Positions 7,487-18,122 of a DNA stretch of 64,000 nucleotides are shown piece after piece. The stretch is from the NCBI RefSeq assembly GCF_900095695.1, contig NZ_FMIQ01000072.1, forward strand, positions 1-64,000, given 5' to 3'. The notes below the pieces were generated by a model. It was not told where the DNA came from, did not search any database, and saw nothing but the letters and a program-made list of their open reading frames with translations. Source of the stretch: Hafnia alvei. GTDB lineage: Bacteria; Pseudomonadota; Gammaproteobacteria; Enterobacterales; Enterobacteriaceae. Position 1 is the stretch's first letter, and each line of letters starts with the position of its first letter. A program made the translations under genes and the position numbers.

Positions 7487-8632
7487 GTGAAAGACACCGT
7501 AAAAGGAAGAAAATCGCGTTGGGGTATTCAATTACTTGCTGCGGCGACTCTGATGGGAAGTATCAGTTCTTGGGCTGCCACGGTGACGGATATCGCCGGG
7601 CGTAGCGTAGAAATCCCCGCTAAGGTTGACCGAATTCTCCTCGGAGAAGGGCGTTTATTCTATGCAGTCTCCCTGCTTGAAGGCAAAAAACCGTTCGACC
7701 GCATTGTGGGTTGGCAAGGTGACTTCCGCAAACTTGATCCACAGACTTACTCTGTCTATCAGGCTAAATTCCCTGAAATCGATAAAATCCCTCTGATTGG
7801 TAACACCACCGCAGATAGCGTCAGCCCCGAAAAAGTATTGACGCTAAATCCTGACGTGGCGATCTTCGGCCTCTCTGGTCATGGTCCTGGCCGCGATAGC
7901 CAACTGGTGAAACAGCTGGAAAAAGCCGGTGTGCCGGTCGTATTTGTCGATTTCCGCACTTCTCCGCTGAAAAACACGCTGCCGAGCATGCGTTTGCTAG
8001 GCAAGGTTCTGCACCGCGAACAGCAGGCTGAGAATTACATCAATTTCTATCAAGATAATGTGCGCTTGGTAACCGATGTCACCAGCAAGATCCCTGATAG
8101 CCAAAAGCCTCGCGTTTTCATTGAGCTAAAAGCTGCGACCAGCGACGACTGCTGCGGCACCGCGGGCAATGGCAATATGGGTGACTTCATTGATTTGGCT
8201 GGTGGTAACAACATCGCGAAAGGCTTACTGCCGGGTGCGCTTGGGCAAATCAACCTCGAAAAAGTGTTGTCTGCGGATCCAGATGTTTATATCGCCAGCG
8301 GCGCGAAAGCGCCTGATGCTAAAGAGCCCGGTATTAAATTAGGTGCGAAGGTCACCGAGCAGCAGGCGAGAGACAGCTTGAACTCAGCGATGCAACGCAC
8401 CGGTATCAGCACGTTGAAAGCGGTGCAGGATGGCAATTCTCACGCTATCTGGCATAGCTACTACAACTCGCCGTATAACGTTTTGGCGGTTCAGGCCTTT
8501 GCTAAATGGATTTATCCGGAGAAGTTTGCCTCGTCAGATCCTAAAAAGACCATGGATTCCATGTATCAGCAGTTCCTTGCTGTCGACCCAAGCGGCACCT
8601 ATTGGGTTGATGCTAAAGCGTCGAATCAGTAA
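7487..8632 (+). CDS. Periplasmic iron-siderophore binding protein (FepB/FecB-like class)
   Basis: A binding protein of about 381 residues with a cleavable signal peptide (hydrophobic LLAAATLMGSISSWA). Two lobes typical of cluster-A/class III metal-chelate receptors follow: VTDIAGRSVEIP at the start, NPDVAIFG in the middle, and ADPDVYIASG in the second lobe. It would capture a ferric siderophore, probably a catecholate judging by its neighbour cirA, and pass it to the permease. The frame is open from 7421, but GTG 7487 is preferred: AGGAG lies 8 nt upstream and a normal signal peptide results. The layout (binding protein, permease, ATPase, CirA-like receptor) resembles the Yersinia Yiu system. 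The exact ligand cannot be read from sequence. Confidence 0.85.
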   Translation: MKDTVKGRKSRWGIQLLAAATLMGSISSWAATVTDIAGRSVEIPAKVDRILLGEGRLFYAVSLLEGKKPFDRIVGWQGDFRKLDPQTYSVYQAKFPEIDKIPLIGNTTADSVSPEKVLTLNPDVAIFGLSGHGPGRDSQLVKQLEKAGVPVVFVDFRTSPLKNTLPSMRLLGKVLHREQQAENYINFYQDNVRLVTDVTSKIPDSQKPRVFIELKAATSDDCCGTAGNGNMGDFIDLAGGNNIAKGLLPGALGQINLEKVLSADPDVYIASGAKAPDAKEPGIKLGAKVTEQQARDSLNSAMQRTGISTLKAVQDGNSHAIWHSYYNSPYNVLAVQAFAKWIYPEKFASSDPKKTMDSMYQQFLAVDPSGTYWVDAKASNQ

Positions 8633-8688
8633 TAAGAATCAACCCTGCCAGCCGCCGCCAGTAGGGTTGACCTGTCACAGGTAACAAC

Positions 8689-9771
8689 ATGAGTTCAACC
8701 ACTGAGCCAATGAGCGCTGCGAAACGTTACGACTCCAGCGACGTCAAAGGTCACTACCAGCGCATTGTGCGTCATCGTTTGATCATAATGGGCGTCATCG
8801 TGTTAGCCATTTTGGGATCGCTAATCCTTGATTTCACTATGGGGCCTTCCGGTTTGTCGTTAAGTACGCTATGGCAAACGCTGTGGCAGCCAGAAATCGC
8901 TGATGCAGGCACCCGCGTTATTGTTTGGGATATTCGTTTGCCGTATGCGCTGATGGCTATCGTTGTTGGGTTGGCATTAGGTTTAGCCGGTGCCGAGATG
9001 CAAACCATTCTGAATAACCCGCTGGCCAGCCCGTTCACGTTGGGCGTATCTTCCGCGGCGGCCTTCGGTGCCGCATTAGCTATCGTTTTGGGTATCGGTT
9101 TTCCGGGCATCCCCGATCAGTGGTTTATCTCGGCAAACGCCTTTATTTTTGCGCTGTTTGCCGCCCTGATGCTGGACGGTATTACGCGCTGGACACGGGT
9201 TGCAACGTCGGGCGTGGTGTTGTTTGGTATTGCGCTGGTTTTCACCTTTAACGCGTTGGTTTCAATGATGCAGTTCATCGCCACTGAAGATACGTTGCAA
9301 GGTTTGGTTTTCTGGACCATGGGTAGCCTCGCGCGTGCGTCATGGGAAAAGCTGGGCATTTTATTGCTGGCCTTTGCCATTCTGATGCCGATTTCAATGA
9401 TGAGCTCGTGGAAGCTAACCGCGCTGCGCTTAGGCGAAGATCGTGCTGTGAGTTTTGGCATCGACGTTAAACGTCTGCGTTTAGGCACATTGCTGCGCAT
9501 CAGTATCCTGTCTGCATTAGCGGTGGCATTCGTGGGCCCGATTGGCTTTATCGGCTTAGTGGCTCCCCATATTGCCCGCTTGATTTTCGGTGAAGATCAT
9601 CGCTTCTATTTACCCGCGAGTGCATTGATTGGCGCGCTGGTGCTGTCGATGGCGTCCGTGGCGTCAAAAAACCTGATCCCAGGCGTGATTATTCCTGTTG
9701 GCATTGTGACATCGCTGGTGGGCGTACCTTTCTTCCTCAGCATCATTTTGCGTCATAGGGGGAATGTATGA
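8689..9771 (+). CDS. FecCD-family siderophore ABC permease
   Basis: A 360-residue inner membrane permease with about ten helices. It carries the family landmarks GAEMQTILNNPLASPFTLGVS (coupling region), WTMGSLARASW and GFIGLVAPHIARLIFGEDHR near the C-terminus. It forms a homodimer that passes the iron chelate into the cytoplasm. A single permease gene is present, so the channel is expected to be homodimeric. It follows the binding-protein gene after 56 bp and overlaps the ATPase gene by 4 nt. Confidence 0.92.
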   Translation: MSSTTEPMSAAKRYDSSDVKGHYQRIVRHRLIIMGVIVLAILGSLILDFTMGPSGLSLSTLWQTLWQPEIADAGTRVIVWDIRLPYALMAIVVGLALGLAGAEMQTILNNPLASPFTLGVSSAAAFGAALAIVLGIGFPGIPDQWFISANAFIFALFAALMLDGITRWTRVATSGVVLFGIALVFTFNALVSMMQFIATEDTLQGLVFWTMGSLARASWEKLGILLLAFAILMPISMMSSWKLTALRLGEDRAVSFGIDVKRLRLGTLLRISILSALAVAFVGPIGFIGLVAPHIARLIFGEDHRFYLPASALIGALVLSMASVASKNLIPGVIIPVGIVTSLVGVPFFLSIILRHRGNV

Positions 9772-10556
9772 ATCTTGGTTTAGATATTTCGCATTTTAAT
9801 GCGGGATATCCACGCCGTGCGGTGATTGAGGACCTGTGCGTATCCACGCTGCCGCGCGGGAAAATTACCGTTCTACTAGGCCCTAACGGCTGCGGTAAAT
9901 CTACGCTGTTGCGCTCTTTAGCAGGACTAAATCGCGCTTCTGGCCATCTTTTGCTAGATGGCAACGATCTGATGGCACAGCCATTCAGCGAGCGGGCAAA
10001 ACAGGTAGTTTATCTGCCGCAGTCTTTGCCGGCGGGCGTTCATCTTCATGTGTTGGAGTCCATTATCGTGGCGCAGCGGGCGTCCGCTGGTCTGGGTCGC
10101 CAAGGCAATGAAACAGAAGTGATGCGTTTGCTGGAACAGCTTGGGATTTCCCATTTAGCGCTGAGCTATTTGGATCAGCTGTCTGGTGGGCAGAAGCAGC
10201 TGGTGGGATTGGCTCAATCATTGATTCGCCAGCCTTCGCTGTTGCTGCTTGATGAGCCGCTGAGTGCGTTGGATTTGAATTATCAGTTCCACGTGATGGA
10301 CTTGGTGCGCCGTGAGACCGCCCGCCGCAATATCGTCACCGTGGTGGTGGTGCACGATATCAATATCGCACTGCGCCATGGCGATCATGTGTTGATGCTT
10401 GAAAACGGGAAGCTGATCGCGGATGGCAAACCCGCAGAAGTGATTACGCCAGAAAGTTTGGCTCGCGTGTATGGCGTCCGTGGACGCATAGAACACTGTT
10501 CGCAGGGAATGCCTCAGGTTGTGATCGACGGATTGGTTGCGGAACCCTCCATCTAA
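9768..10556 (+). CDS. Siderophore ABC transporter ATPase (FepC-like)
   Basis: A 262-residue ATPase with Walker A GPNGCGKST (about residues 38-46), ABC signature LSGGQKQ, Walker B LLLLDEPLSALD and the switch histidine in VVVHDIN. It drives uptake through the FecCD-type permease. The start overlaps the permease stop (ATGA), so translation is coupled. It is the last gene of the Fur-controlled operon. A 240-bp gap with its own Fur box separates it from cirA. Confidence 0.93.
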   Translation: MNLGLDISHFNAGYPRRAVIEDLCVSTLPRGKITVLLGPNGCGKSTLLRSLAGLNRASGHLLLDGNDLMAQPFSERAKQVVYLPQSLPAGVHLHVLESIIVAQRASAGLGRQGNETEVMRLLEQLGISHLALSYLDQLSGGQKQLVGLAQSLIRQPSLLLLDEPLSALDLNYQFHVMDLVRRETARRNIVTVVVVHDINIALRHGDHVLMLENGKLIADGKPAEVITPESLARVYGVRGRIEHCSQGMPQVVIDGLVAEPSI

Positions 10557-10740
10557 CCCTTTCTCTGCCAGCGCATTAATAACGGCATTGTCTGTTAATC
10601 AATCAATAGGGCTTATCCATAGCGGATAGCCCGATGCGATAGCTTTTGTCTATCACTAGAACAGACGTTCTTTGTAGAAGTTGGCATTTTTATTGAAGTG
10701 AAAAAGTGGGCTGAACGGCGCCATAAGAGCGTCACATCTA

Positions 10741-10759
10741 GTAAATAATAATCATTCTA
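10741..10759 (+). promoter_or_regulatory. Fur box upstream of cirA
   Basis: GTAAATAATAATCATTCTA matches 14 of 19 positions of the classical Fur consensus, including an uninterrupted ATAATCATT core. It lies 37 bp before the cirA start. Confidence 0.75.
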
Positions 10760-10796
10760 ATAATTATTTAAATTTAACCTCATGGAGATTGACCAA

Positions 10797-12761
10797 ATGG
10801 CTAAGGCAAAACTTAACCCGTTAGCAACTTTATTGCGCGGGGGGCTTTGCGTACCGTTATTCATCGCAGCAGCACCTGTGATGGCCGCGGAAGGGGATGA
10901 TGTGATGGTTGTCACCGCTTCAGCAACTGAACAAAATCTGAAAGATGCACCCGCCAGTATTAGCGTGATTACGCGTGAAGACTTGGCTAAAAAGCCGATT
11001 CAGAACCTGAAGGATATTCTGCAGGAAGTGCCGGGTGTGCAGCTGACTAACGAGGGCGATAACCGTAAAGGTGTGAGTATTCGTGGTTTAGACAGCAGCT
11101 ATACGCTGATTTTGGTGGATGGCAAACGCGTGAGTTCGCGCACGGCGGTGTTCCGACATAACGATTATGACCTAAGCTGGGTGCCCGCCGAGGCGATTGA
11201 GCGTATCGAAGTGGTGCGCGGCCCGATGTCTTCGCTTTACGGTTCTGATGCCTTAGGCGGCGTAGTGAACATTATTACCCGCAAAGTGGGTAAAGAGTGG
11301 CACGGTTCCCTGAGTGCCGATAGCACCATCCAAGAGCATCGCGATCGCGGCGATAGCTATAACGGTAGCTTCTACACCAGCGGCCCGTTGATTGATGATG
11401 TGCTGGGAGTGAAAGTCTTTGGCAATTTGGGCAAGCGTGAAAAAGATGATGCCCAAAAATCGGCTACCAGCAAAACGGGCGAATCGGGGCGTATTGAGGG
11501 CTACACGACGCGCGACGCTAACGTTGAATTTGCATGGACGCCAGAAGCGAATCAGGACATGACCTTTGGCTACGGTTTTGATCGTCAGGATCGTGATTCT
11601 GACTCTTTGGATAAAAACCGTCTGGAACGTCAAAACTACTCAATTGGCCACAATGGACGTTGGGATTTAGCCAATACGGAAATCCGTGCTTATGGCGAAA
11701 AGATTGATAACTACAATGAAAACCGCATCACGGCGAAAAATAACGCCATCGACGGCAAAGTTGTTGTTCCTCTCGGCGAGCTGAATCAGCTATTCACACT
11801 GGGCGGCGAATACCGTAACGATAAACTGAGCGATCCGGGTAATCTGAAGGGCAGCGGTTCAACGTCAGCCAATCAATACGCGCTGTTTGTGGAAGATGAA
11901 TGGCGGATCTTCGAGCCGTTGGCCTTCACCGGCGGCATTCGTATGGATAACCATGAAGATTATGGTGTTCACTGGAGCCCGCGTGCCTATTTAGTTTATA
12001 ACGCGACGGACACGGTGACGGTGAAAGGTGGTTGGGCAACTGCGTTTAAAGCGCCTTCGCTATTAGAACTGAGCCCTGATTGGCAGTCGGCTTCTTGCCG
12101 CGGGGATTGTACTATTGTCGGTAACAAGGATCTGGATCCTGAAACCTCCGAAAGCTTCGAGCTGGGCTTGTACTATGCCGGTGATGAAGGGATGCTGGAT
12201 GGCGTAAATGCCAGCGTGACGGTGTTCCAAAACAATGTGAAGGATATGATTAACGTGACTCGTACTGCCAATGCAGCGATAGCGCCTTCCTATCCAAACT
12301 TTGTTGATTTTGATAAGAATGGTAAGCCCATTTTCCGTTACTACAACGTTGATAAAGCAAGAATTAAAGGCGTTGAAACCGAGTTGAAAGTGCCGTTTAC
12401 CGATGCGTTAAGCATGAGTATGAACTACACCTACAACGATGCACGTGACCTAACCAACGACCGTCCATTAAGCACCCAACCGTTCCATACGGCGAACAGC
12501 ACGTTAGACTGGAAACCAATCGAAGACTGGTCATTCTACGTATCGGCTAATTATTCCGGTAAGCGTCGCGTCGTGACTAGCGCTGATAAATCATCTGGTG
12601 GCTACACCGTTTGGAACACCGGTGGTGCTTATCAGATGACCAAAGATCTGAAGCTGCGCGCGGGCGTGTTGAACCTGTTGGATAAAGACCTGAACCGTGA
12701 TGATTACAGCTATAACGAAGAAGGGCGTCGTTACTTTGTTGCGGCGGATTACACGTTCTAA
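10797..12761 (+). CDS. cirA: Catecholate siderophore receptor CirA (TonB-dependent)
   Basis: An outer-membrane receptor of about 654 residues: signal peptide ending near VMAA, TonB box MVVTAS, an N-terminal plug domain ([32 protein letters not shown]) and a 22-strand barrel ending in an aromatic residue (YTF). It aligns throughout with E. coli CirA, the receptor for linear catecholates such as dihydroxybenzoylserine and for colicins Ia/Ib. ATG 10797 is chosen over 10782 because GGAG lies 8 nt upstream. In E. coli cirA also neighbours lysP, but here an ABC importer is inserted between them, supporting a complete receptor-to-cytoplasm route. Confidence 0.95.
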   Translation: MAKAKLNPLATLLRGGLCVPLFIAAAPVMAAEGDDVMVVTASATEQNLKDAPASISVITREDLAKKPIQNLKDILQEVPGVQLTNEGDNRKGVSIRGLDSSYTLILVDGKRVSSRTAVFRHNDYDLSWVPAEAIERIEVVRGPMSSLYGSDALGGVVNIITRKVGKEWHGSLSADSTIQEHRDRGDSYNGSFYTSGPLIDDVLGVKVFGNLGKREKDDAQKSATSKTGESGRIEGYTTRDANVEFAWTPEANQDMTFGYGFDRQDRDSDSLDKNRLERQNYSIGHNGRWDLANTEIRAYGEKIDNYNENRITAKNNAIDGKVVVPLGELNQLFTLGGEYRNDKLSDPGNLKGSGSTSANQYALFVEDEWRIFEPLAFTGGIRMDNHEDYGVHWSPRAYLVYNATDTVTVKGGWATAFKAPSLLELSPDWQSASCRGDCTIVGNKDLDPETSESFELGLYYAGDEGMLDGVNASVTVFQNNVKDMINVTRTANAAIAPSYPNFVDFDKNGKPIFRYYNVDKARIKGVETELKVPFTDALSMSMNYTYNDARDLTNDRPLSTQPFHTANSTLDWKPIEDWSFYVSANYSGKRRVVTSADKSSGGYTVWNTGGAYQMTKDLKLRAGVLNLLDKDLNRDDYSYNEEGRRYFVAADYTF

Positions 12762-12770
12762 TTTATTGTT

Positions 12771-12860
12771 TTGTTGAACGTTGCTTTGTTGAACATTGTT
12801 TAGTTGAACATTGTTTAGTTGAACATTGTTTAGTTGAACATTATTTAGTTGAACGTAGTG
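12771..12860. repeat. Six tandem 15-bp repeats
   Basis: Six head-to-tail units of 15 nt (consensus TAGTTGAACATTGTT; the outer copies diverge) fill the space between the cirA stop and the terminator. A multiple-of-three unit keeps a frame open on the minus strand, but no gene start or ribosome site supports coding. The array may vary in copy number. Confidence 0.9.
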
Positions 12861-12866
12861 CATAAA

Positions 12867-12892
12867 AAACCCGCCAGATTGGCGGGTTTTTG
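12867..12892. terminator. Bidirectional terminator cirA/metG
   Basis: Stem AAACCCGCC with GGCGGGTTT, A-run before and T-run after, between two convergent genes. It can serve both strands. Confidence 0.9.
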
Positions 12893-12906
12893 GTTGGTTC
12901 AGGCAA

Positions 12907-14961
12907 TTATTTAACCTGATGACCCGGCTGTGCGCCGCTGTCAGGGCTGAGCAGGAAGATGTCTTTTCCGCCAGGACCCGCAGCCATTACCATGCCTTCA
13001 GACATGCCAAAGCGCATTTTACGCGGAGCCAAGTTAGCCACCATCACGGTTAAACGGCCAACTAACACGCTTGGATCTGGATAGGCAGAGCGAATACCGG
13101 AGAATACCTGACGGGTTTCACCGCCCAGATCCAGTATTAGCTTCAGCAATTTATCTGAACCTTCAACGAACTCGGCGCTTTTGATTTCAGCAATGCGCAT
13201 ATCTACTTTGGCGAAATCGTCAAAGGTGATGGTGTCTTGAATCGGCTCGTCGGCTAATGGACCGGTAGCCGGCTTGGATGCTGCAACGGCGGCTGCCGCA
13301 GCGGCTTTGCCTTCTTCAATCATCGCTTCAACTTTGGTCATTTCGATACGGTTAAACAGCGCTTTGAACGCGTTAACCTGATGGCTGAGCAATGGTTGAG
13401 AGATGCTGTCCCAGGTCAGTTCGGTATTCAGGAACGCTTCAGTGCGCTCGCTTAATGAAGGCAGAACCGGTTTCAGGTAAGTCATCAGAACGCGGAACAG
13501 GTTAATACCCATTGAGCAGATGGCTTGTAAATCGGCATCACGGCCTTCTTGCTTTGCCACTACCCACGGAGCCTGTTCATCGACATAACGGTTGGCCAGA
13601 TCGGCTAACGCCATGATCTCACGAATGGCTTTGCCTGACTCGCGGTTTTCATAGGCTTGAGCAATTTCATCCGCAGCGTCAACAAAGGTCTGATAAAGCG
13701 CAGGATCGGCTAAGTGTTCAGACAGCTTGCCGCCAAAGCGTTTGTTGATGAAGCCTGCGTTACGCGAGGCTAAGTTCACCACTTTGTTAACGATATCGGC
13801 ATTCACGCGCTGTACGAAATCTTCCAGATTCAGGTCGATATCATCGATTCGCGAGGAGAGTTTCGCTGCATAGTAGTAGCGTAGGCAATCGGCATCCAAA
13901 TGATCCAAGTAAGTGCGCGCCTGAATAAAGGTGCCACGAGATTTGGACATTTTGGCACCGTTAACGGTGACATAGCCGTGGACGAATACGTTGCTTGGCT
14001 TGCGGAAGTTACTGCCTTCCAACATGGCTGGCCAGAACAGGCTATGGAAGTAGACGATATCTTTACCGATAAAGTGATACAGCTCGGTAGATGAGTCTTT
14101 TTTCCAGAACTCGTTGAAGTCCAGATCGTCACGCTTATCGCACAGGTTTTTAAACGAGCCCATGTAGCCGATAGGCGCATCCAACCAAACATAGAAATAT
14201 TTACCCGGCGCATCAGGAATTTCAAATCCGAAATAAGGTGCGTCGCGGGTGATATCCCACTGCTGTAGACCAGACTCAAACCATTCCTGCATTTTGTTCG
14301 CGACCTGTTCCTGTAATGCACCAGAACGGGTCCATGCCTGTAGCATTTCACTAAACGACGGCAGGTCGAAGAAGAAGTGCTCTGATTCACGCATAACCGG
14401 CGTGGCGCCAGAGACAACAGACTTAGGCTCGATAAGCTCGGTTGGGCTATAGGTCGCGCCACAAACTTCGCAGTTATCGCCATACTGGTCTGGTGACTTA
14501 CATTTCGGACAGGTGCCTTTCACGAAGCGGTCTGGCAGAAACATGCCTTTTTCCGGATCGTAAAGCTGAGAGATAGTGCGGTTTTTAATAAAACCGTTTT
14601 CTTTCAGACGACCATAAATCAGGTTCGACAGCTCACGGTTCTCTTCGCTGTGCGTAGAGTGGTAGTTGTCGTAGCTGATATTAAAGTCGGAGAAGTCTTT
14701 TTGATGTTCCTGACTCACGGCAGCAATCATCTGCTCAGGCTCAATGCCTAACTGCTGAGCTTTCAGCATGATAGGTGTCCCGTGGGCATCGTCCGCGCAG
14801 ATAAAGTGCACTTCGTTGCCGCGCATTCGCTGAAAACGAACCCATACGTCTGCCTGAATGTGCTCGAGCATGTGGCCGAGGTGAATTGAGCCGTTGGCGT
14901 ACGGAAGCGCGCACGTCACTAGAATTTTTCTTGCGCTTGCTTGGGAGGTGACTGAAGCCAT
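12907..14961 (-). CDS. metG: Methionyl-tRNA synthetase
   Basis: A 684-residue class I aminoacyl-tRNA synthetase that charges tRNA-Met and initiator tRNA. It has the HLGH nucleotide-binding motif ([14 protein letters not shown]), the zinc-binding four-cysteine knuckle ([18 protein letters not shown]), the KMSKS loop and the C-terminal OB-fold tRNA-binding and dimerisation domain ([20 protein letters not shown]). Length agrees with E. coli MetG (677 aa); the difference is in the Ala-rich linker before the OB domain and a few N-terminal residues. Divergent from mrp as in E. coli. Confidence 0.97.
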   Translation of the reverse strand: MASVTSQASARKILVTCALPYANGSIHLGHMLEHIQADVWVRFQRMRGNEVHFICADDAHGTPIMLKAQQLGIEPEQMIAAVSQEHQKDFSDFNISYDNYHSTHSEENRELSNLIYGRLKENGFIKNRTISQLYDPEKGMFLPDRFVKGTCPKCKSPDQYGDNCEVCGATYSPTELIEPKSVVSGATPVMRESEHFFFDLPSFSEMLQAWTRSGALQEQVANKMQEWFESGLQQWDITRDAPYFGFEIPDAPGKYFYVWLDAPIGYMGSFKNLCDKRDDLDFNEFWKKDSSTELYHFIGKDIVYFHSLFWPAMLEGSNFRKPSNVFVHGYVTVNGAKMSKSRGTFIQARTYLDHLDADCLRYYYAAKLSSRIDDIDLNLEDFVQRVNADIVNKVVNLASRNAGFINKRFGGKLSEHLADPALYQTFVDAADEIAQAYENRESGKAIREIMALADLANRYVDEQAPWVVAKQEGRDADLQAICSMGINLFRVLMTYLKPVLPSLSERTEAFLNTELTWDSISQPLLSHQVNAFKALFNRIEMTKVEAMIEEGKAAAAAAVAASKPATGPLADEPIQDTITFDDFAKVDMRIAEIKSAEFVEGSDKLLKLILDLGGETRQVFSGIRSAYPDPSVLVGRLTVMVANLAPRKMRFGMSEGMVMAAGPGGKDIFLLSPDSGAQPGHQVK

Positions 14962-15301
14962 AGTGGATTTGCTGTCTCTTTTAAGAATGGAACGGTGCTA
15001 AAGATGTTACCTGATTGAGTCCGATGCCGCTAGGCTGCTGTGTTTGTTAAGTCATTTTCTTTGTTAATGCAGGGAAAGTAAGTTGCATAACGCGCAGTGA
15101 ATGGAGTTCTGGTATGCTTATTAATGTTCTGTCGATTAGCAAAATGGCTGTATAAGTGAATTATGTCAGCGAACATATATATACCCGTCTCACTTCAAGT
15201 TGCATGGGCGTGGCCACCTTCATGTAACTCGATTTATTCGGGGTATAAATACGCTTTACAGCACCATCTGAAGATAAAAATGAATGACACAAGGAGCCGG
15301 G
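14962..15301. other. metG-mrp divergent intergenic region
   Basis: A 340-bp divergent promoter region. Besides the two promoters it holds the palindromic element annotated at 15181-15246 immediately upstream of mrp. No other gene is visible. Confidence 0.5.
15181..15246. repeat. Miniature palindromic repeat (ATACCC...GGGTAT)
   Basis: A 66-bp imperfect palindrome. Ends ATACCCG at 15181-15187 pair with CGGGGTAT at 15239-15246, and an inner arm CAAGTTGCATG at 15195-15205 pairs with CATGTAACTCG. Its ends and inner arm resemble a class of short dispersed palindromes common between genes in Yersinia, Serratia and Pectobacterium. It would sit in the mrp leader or promoter. Confidence 0.6.
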
Positions 15302-16414
15302 ATGAGCAATAAATCCCATCAAACGTCCACTCCCGAAGCACTGCGGACGCAGGTCAGTGAAATTCTCGCTGCCTTTACCCACCCAACACTGAATCACCCG
15401 CTGAGTGCGCTTAAGGCCCTGCACCATTGTGCACTGCTTGATAACACCCTGCATATTGAACTGATGATGCCGTTTGCGTGGCAAAGTGGTTTTGCCGCGT
15501 TGAAAGAGGCAACCAGCCCTGAACTGTTGCGCGTGAGCGGCGCAAAAGCGGTGGAATGGCGTCTTTCACATAATATTGCAACCTTGAAACGAGCCAACGA
15601 TCAGGCCGGAGTGAAGGGCGTTCGTAATATTATTGCCGTGAGTTCCGGCAAAGGCGGGGTAGGCAAATCCAGCACCGCTGTGAATCTGGCGCTGGCGTTA
15701 TCCGCAGAAGGCGCGAAGGTCGGGATTTTGGACGCCGATATCTACGGCCCATCAATTCCAATGATGCTAGGTACACCAAACGAGCGTCCTACGTCACCTG
15801 ACGGTCAACATATGGCGCCGATCATGGCGCATGGTCTGGCAACGAATTCCATCGGATATCTGGTTACCGACGATAACGCCATGGTATGGCGTGGCCCAAT
15901 GGCGAGCAAAGCTTTGCTGCAATTGCTGCAAGATACGCTGTGGCCTGATTTGGATTATTTGGTGTTGGACATGCCTCCGGGCACCGGTGACATTCAGCTT
16001 ACGCTGGCGCAGAACATCCCAGTAACCGGTGCAGTGGTTGTGACCACACCGCAGGATATTGCGCTATTGGATGCGATGAAAGGTATTGTCATGTTTGAGA
16101 AAGTCCATGTGCCAGTATTGGGCGTGGTTGAGAACATGAGTATCCACGTGTGCAGTAACTGTGGATTCCACGAGCCGATTTTTGGCACCGGTGGCGCAGA
16201 AAAACTGGCAGAGAAATATAAGATCCGTCTGCTTGGTCAACTGCCGCTGCATATTTCACTGCGCGAGGATTTAGACCGTGGTGAACCAACCATGGCCTGC
16301 CGTCCAGACAGCGAATTCTCGCTCATTTACCGTCAGTTAGCGGCTAACGTTGCGGCTCAGCTGTACTGGCAGGGCGAATCAATCCCAACCGAGATTGCAT
16401 TCCGCGCACTGTAA
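15302..16414 (+). CDS. mrp: Iron-sulfur cluster carrier protein Mrp/ApbC
   Basis: A 370-residue P-loop ATPase that binds and transfers iron-sulfur clusters. It shows an N-terminal MIP18-like domain, a deviant Walker A SSGKGGVGKSS (around residue 110), DADIYGPS, and the CxxC cluster-binding pair in VCSNCGFHE. Length equals E. coli Mrp (369 aa). The start at 15302 has AAGGAG 5 nt upstream; an earlier in-frame codon at 15284 lacks this. Divergent from metG, as in E. coli. Confidence 0.95.
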   Translation: MSNKSHQTSTPEALRTQVSEILAAFTHPTLNHPLSALKALHHCALLDNTLHIELMMPFAWQSGFAALKEATSPELLRVSGAKAVEWRLSHNIATLKRANDQAGVKGVRNIIAVSSGKGGVGKSSTAVNLALALSAEGAKVGILDADIYGPSIPMMLGTPNERPTSPDGQHMAPIMAHGLATNSIGYLVTDDNAMVWRGPMASKALLQLLQDTLWPDLDYLVLDMPPGTGDIQLTLAQNIPVTGAVVVTTPQDIALLDAMKGIVMFEKVHVPVLGVVENMSIHVCSNCGFHEPIFGTGGAEKLAEKYKIRLLGQLPLHISLREDLDRGEPTMACRPDSEFSLIYRQLAANVAAQLYWQGESIPTEIAFRAL

Positions 16415-16604
16415 ACGTGGCTGTGACATTTTGAATATAAAACGGGCATCCCAGCAGATGTCCGTATTTTCACTGATTAAAACCTGCAAAATTCTGGTAT
16501 CAGCCCGCGTAACTCCCTATAATTGCCGCGTCCCAAGCACGCAGCCCTGAGCTGTCTCTGCTTAGCCTCCCGTCGAACATTTAACACCAGGTCTTAAAAA
16601 TTAT

Positions 16605-17246
16605 ATGACTGACAACTCCCATCAGTGCGTCATTATTGGCATCACAGGCGCATCTGCCTCAGGCAAAAGTTTGATCGCCAGCACACTTTATCGTGAATTA
16701 CGTGAACAAGTGGGTGAGGAGCACATCGGTGTGATCCCGGAAGATTGTTATTATAAAGACCAAAGCGATCTGACGATGGAAGAGCGGGTTAAAACGAACT
16801 ACGATCACCCAAGCTCGATGGACCACAGCTTGCTGTTTCAGCATTTACAAATGTTAAAAGCAGGTCAAGCCATCGAACTTCCGCAGTATAGCTACGTTGA
16901 ACACACCCGCAAGCAAGGCACCATTCATTTAGAACCCAAGAAAGTGATTATTCTGGAAGGCATTTTATTGCTGACAGATGCACGCCTGCGCAATGAATTG
17001 AACTTCTCCATTTTTGTTGATACTCCGCTCGACATTTGCCTCATGCGTCGAATGAAGCGTGACGTTAACGAGCGTGGCCGCTCAATGGATTCTGTTATGG
17101 CTCAGTATCAAAAAACGGTGCGCCCAATGTTCCTTCAGTTTATTGAGCCGTCTAAGCAATATGCCGATATTATCGTGCCACGCGGTGGGAAAAACCGTAT
17201 TGCGATTGATATTCTGAAAGCTAAGATCAGCCAGTTTTTTGAATAA
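16605..17246 (+). CDS. udk: Uridine kinase
   Basis: A 213-residue kinase that phosphorylates uridine and cytidine to UMP and CMP in pyrimidine salvage. P-loop GASASGKS near residue 15, then [27 protein letters not shown] and [13 protein letters not shown] of the lid match E. coli Udk (213 aa) throughout. The neighbour dcd also acts in pyrimidine metabolism. A terminator follows at once. Confidence 0.97.
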   Translation: MTDNSHQCVIIGITGASASGKSLIASTLYRELREQVGEEHIGVIPEDCYYKDQSDLTMEERVKTNYDHPSSMDHSLLFQHLQMLKAGQAIELPQYSYVEHTRKQGTIHLEPKKVIILEGILLLTDARLRNELNFSIFVDTPLDICLMRRMKRDVNERGRSMDSVMAQYQKTVRPMFLQFIEPSKQYADIIVPRGGKNRIAIDILKAKISQFFE

Positions 17247-17264
17247 CCGATTTCGTTTTCTATT

Positions 17265-17290
17265 AAAGCCCGCTTAATGCGGGCTTTTTT
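17265..17290 (+). terminator. udk terminator
   Basis: Stem AAAGCCCGC with GCGGGCTTT plus T-run, 18 bp after the udk stop. Confidence 0.92.
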
Positions 17291-17445
17291 GTCAGTCAAT
17301 TTTGTTAATTGTCGTTATATTTGGGAAACGATGCCTATTTTAAAAGCAACAAACAGTTTGAATCATTTCAGAATATTAGGGGTTCAGGTACTATGTCTTC
17401 TTAGTTTGCAGCCATTGCTGCTTTGCCTGTAACGGAGAGAAAACC

Positions 17446-18027
17446 ATGAGACTTTGTGACCGCGATATTGAAGCTTGGCTAGACGCGGGAAAACTCACTA
17501 TTTCACCTCGCCCACCGGTAGATCGTATTAACGGTGCCACCGTCGACGTGCGTTTGGGAAATAAGTTTCGTGTTTTCCGCGGGCATACAGCACCTTATAT
17601 CGATCTGAGTGGGCCGAAGGCGGAAGTTGCCGAAGCGCTAGAACGTGTCATGAGCGATGAGATCATCCTCGGCGAAGAAGAGGCCTTTTTCCTACATCCG
17701 GGCGAGCTGGCATTAGCCGTTACGCTAGAGTCTGTGACATTACCCGCTGATTTAGTTGGTTGGTTGGATGGACGCTCTTCGCTTGCACGCCTAGGCTTAA
17801 TGGTGCACGTCACCGCACATCGCATCGATCCAGGCTGGCAGGGATGTATCGTGTTAGAGTTTTATAACTCTGGGAAATTACCTTTGGCATTGCGCCCGGG
17901 AATGCCGATTGGCGCGCTGAGTTTCGAACCGTTATCCGGCCCTGCGGCACGCCCTTACAACAGCCGCCAAGATGCAAAATATCGTGACCAACAGGGCGCA
18001 GTCGCGAGCCGTATCGATAAAGATTAA
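17446..18027 (+). CDS. dcd: dCTP deaminase
   Basis: A 193-residue enzyme deaminating dCTP to dUTP, the main source of dUMP for thymidylate synthesis in enterobacteria. It carries the family's [13 protein letters not shown] segment with catalytic serine and arginine region, [17 protein letters not shown] with the catalytic glutamate, and the C-terminal lid rich in Tyr/Arg. Length equals E. coli Dcd (193 aa). It starts after a GGAGAG ribosome site. asmA follows about 95 bp later in the same direction. Confidence 0.97.
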   Translation: MRLCDRDIEAWLDAGKLTISPRPPVDRINGATVDVRLGNKFRVFRGHTAPYIDLSGPKAEVAEALERVMSDEIILGEEEAFFLHPGELALAVTLESVTLPADLVGWLDGRSSLARLGLMVHVTAHRIDPGWQGCIVLEFYNSGKLPLALRPGMPIGALSFEPLSGPAARPYNSRQDAKYRDQQGAVASRIDKD

Positions 18028-18122
18028 TGTGTATCATTGCCGACGGTGTTCGTTTTCGACGTAGTTCATCTCGAACTTAAACACCACGGTTTTACAACGC
18101 TTGCCTTGAGATAGAGGATGGC

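Noticed and set aside
12771..12860. CRISPR array
   Set aside because: The units are contiguous 15-bp repeats without spacers, and no cas gene is near.
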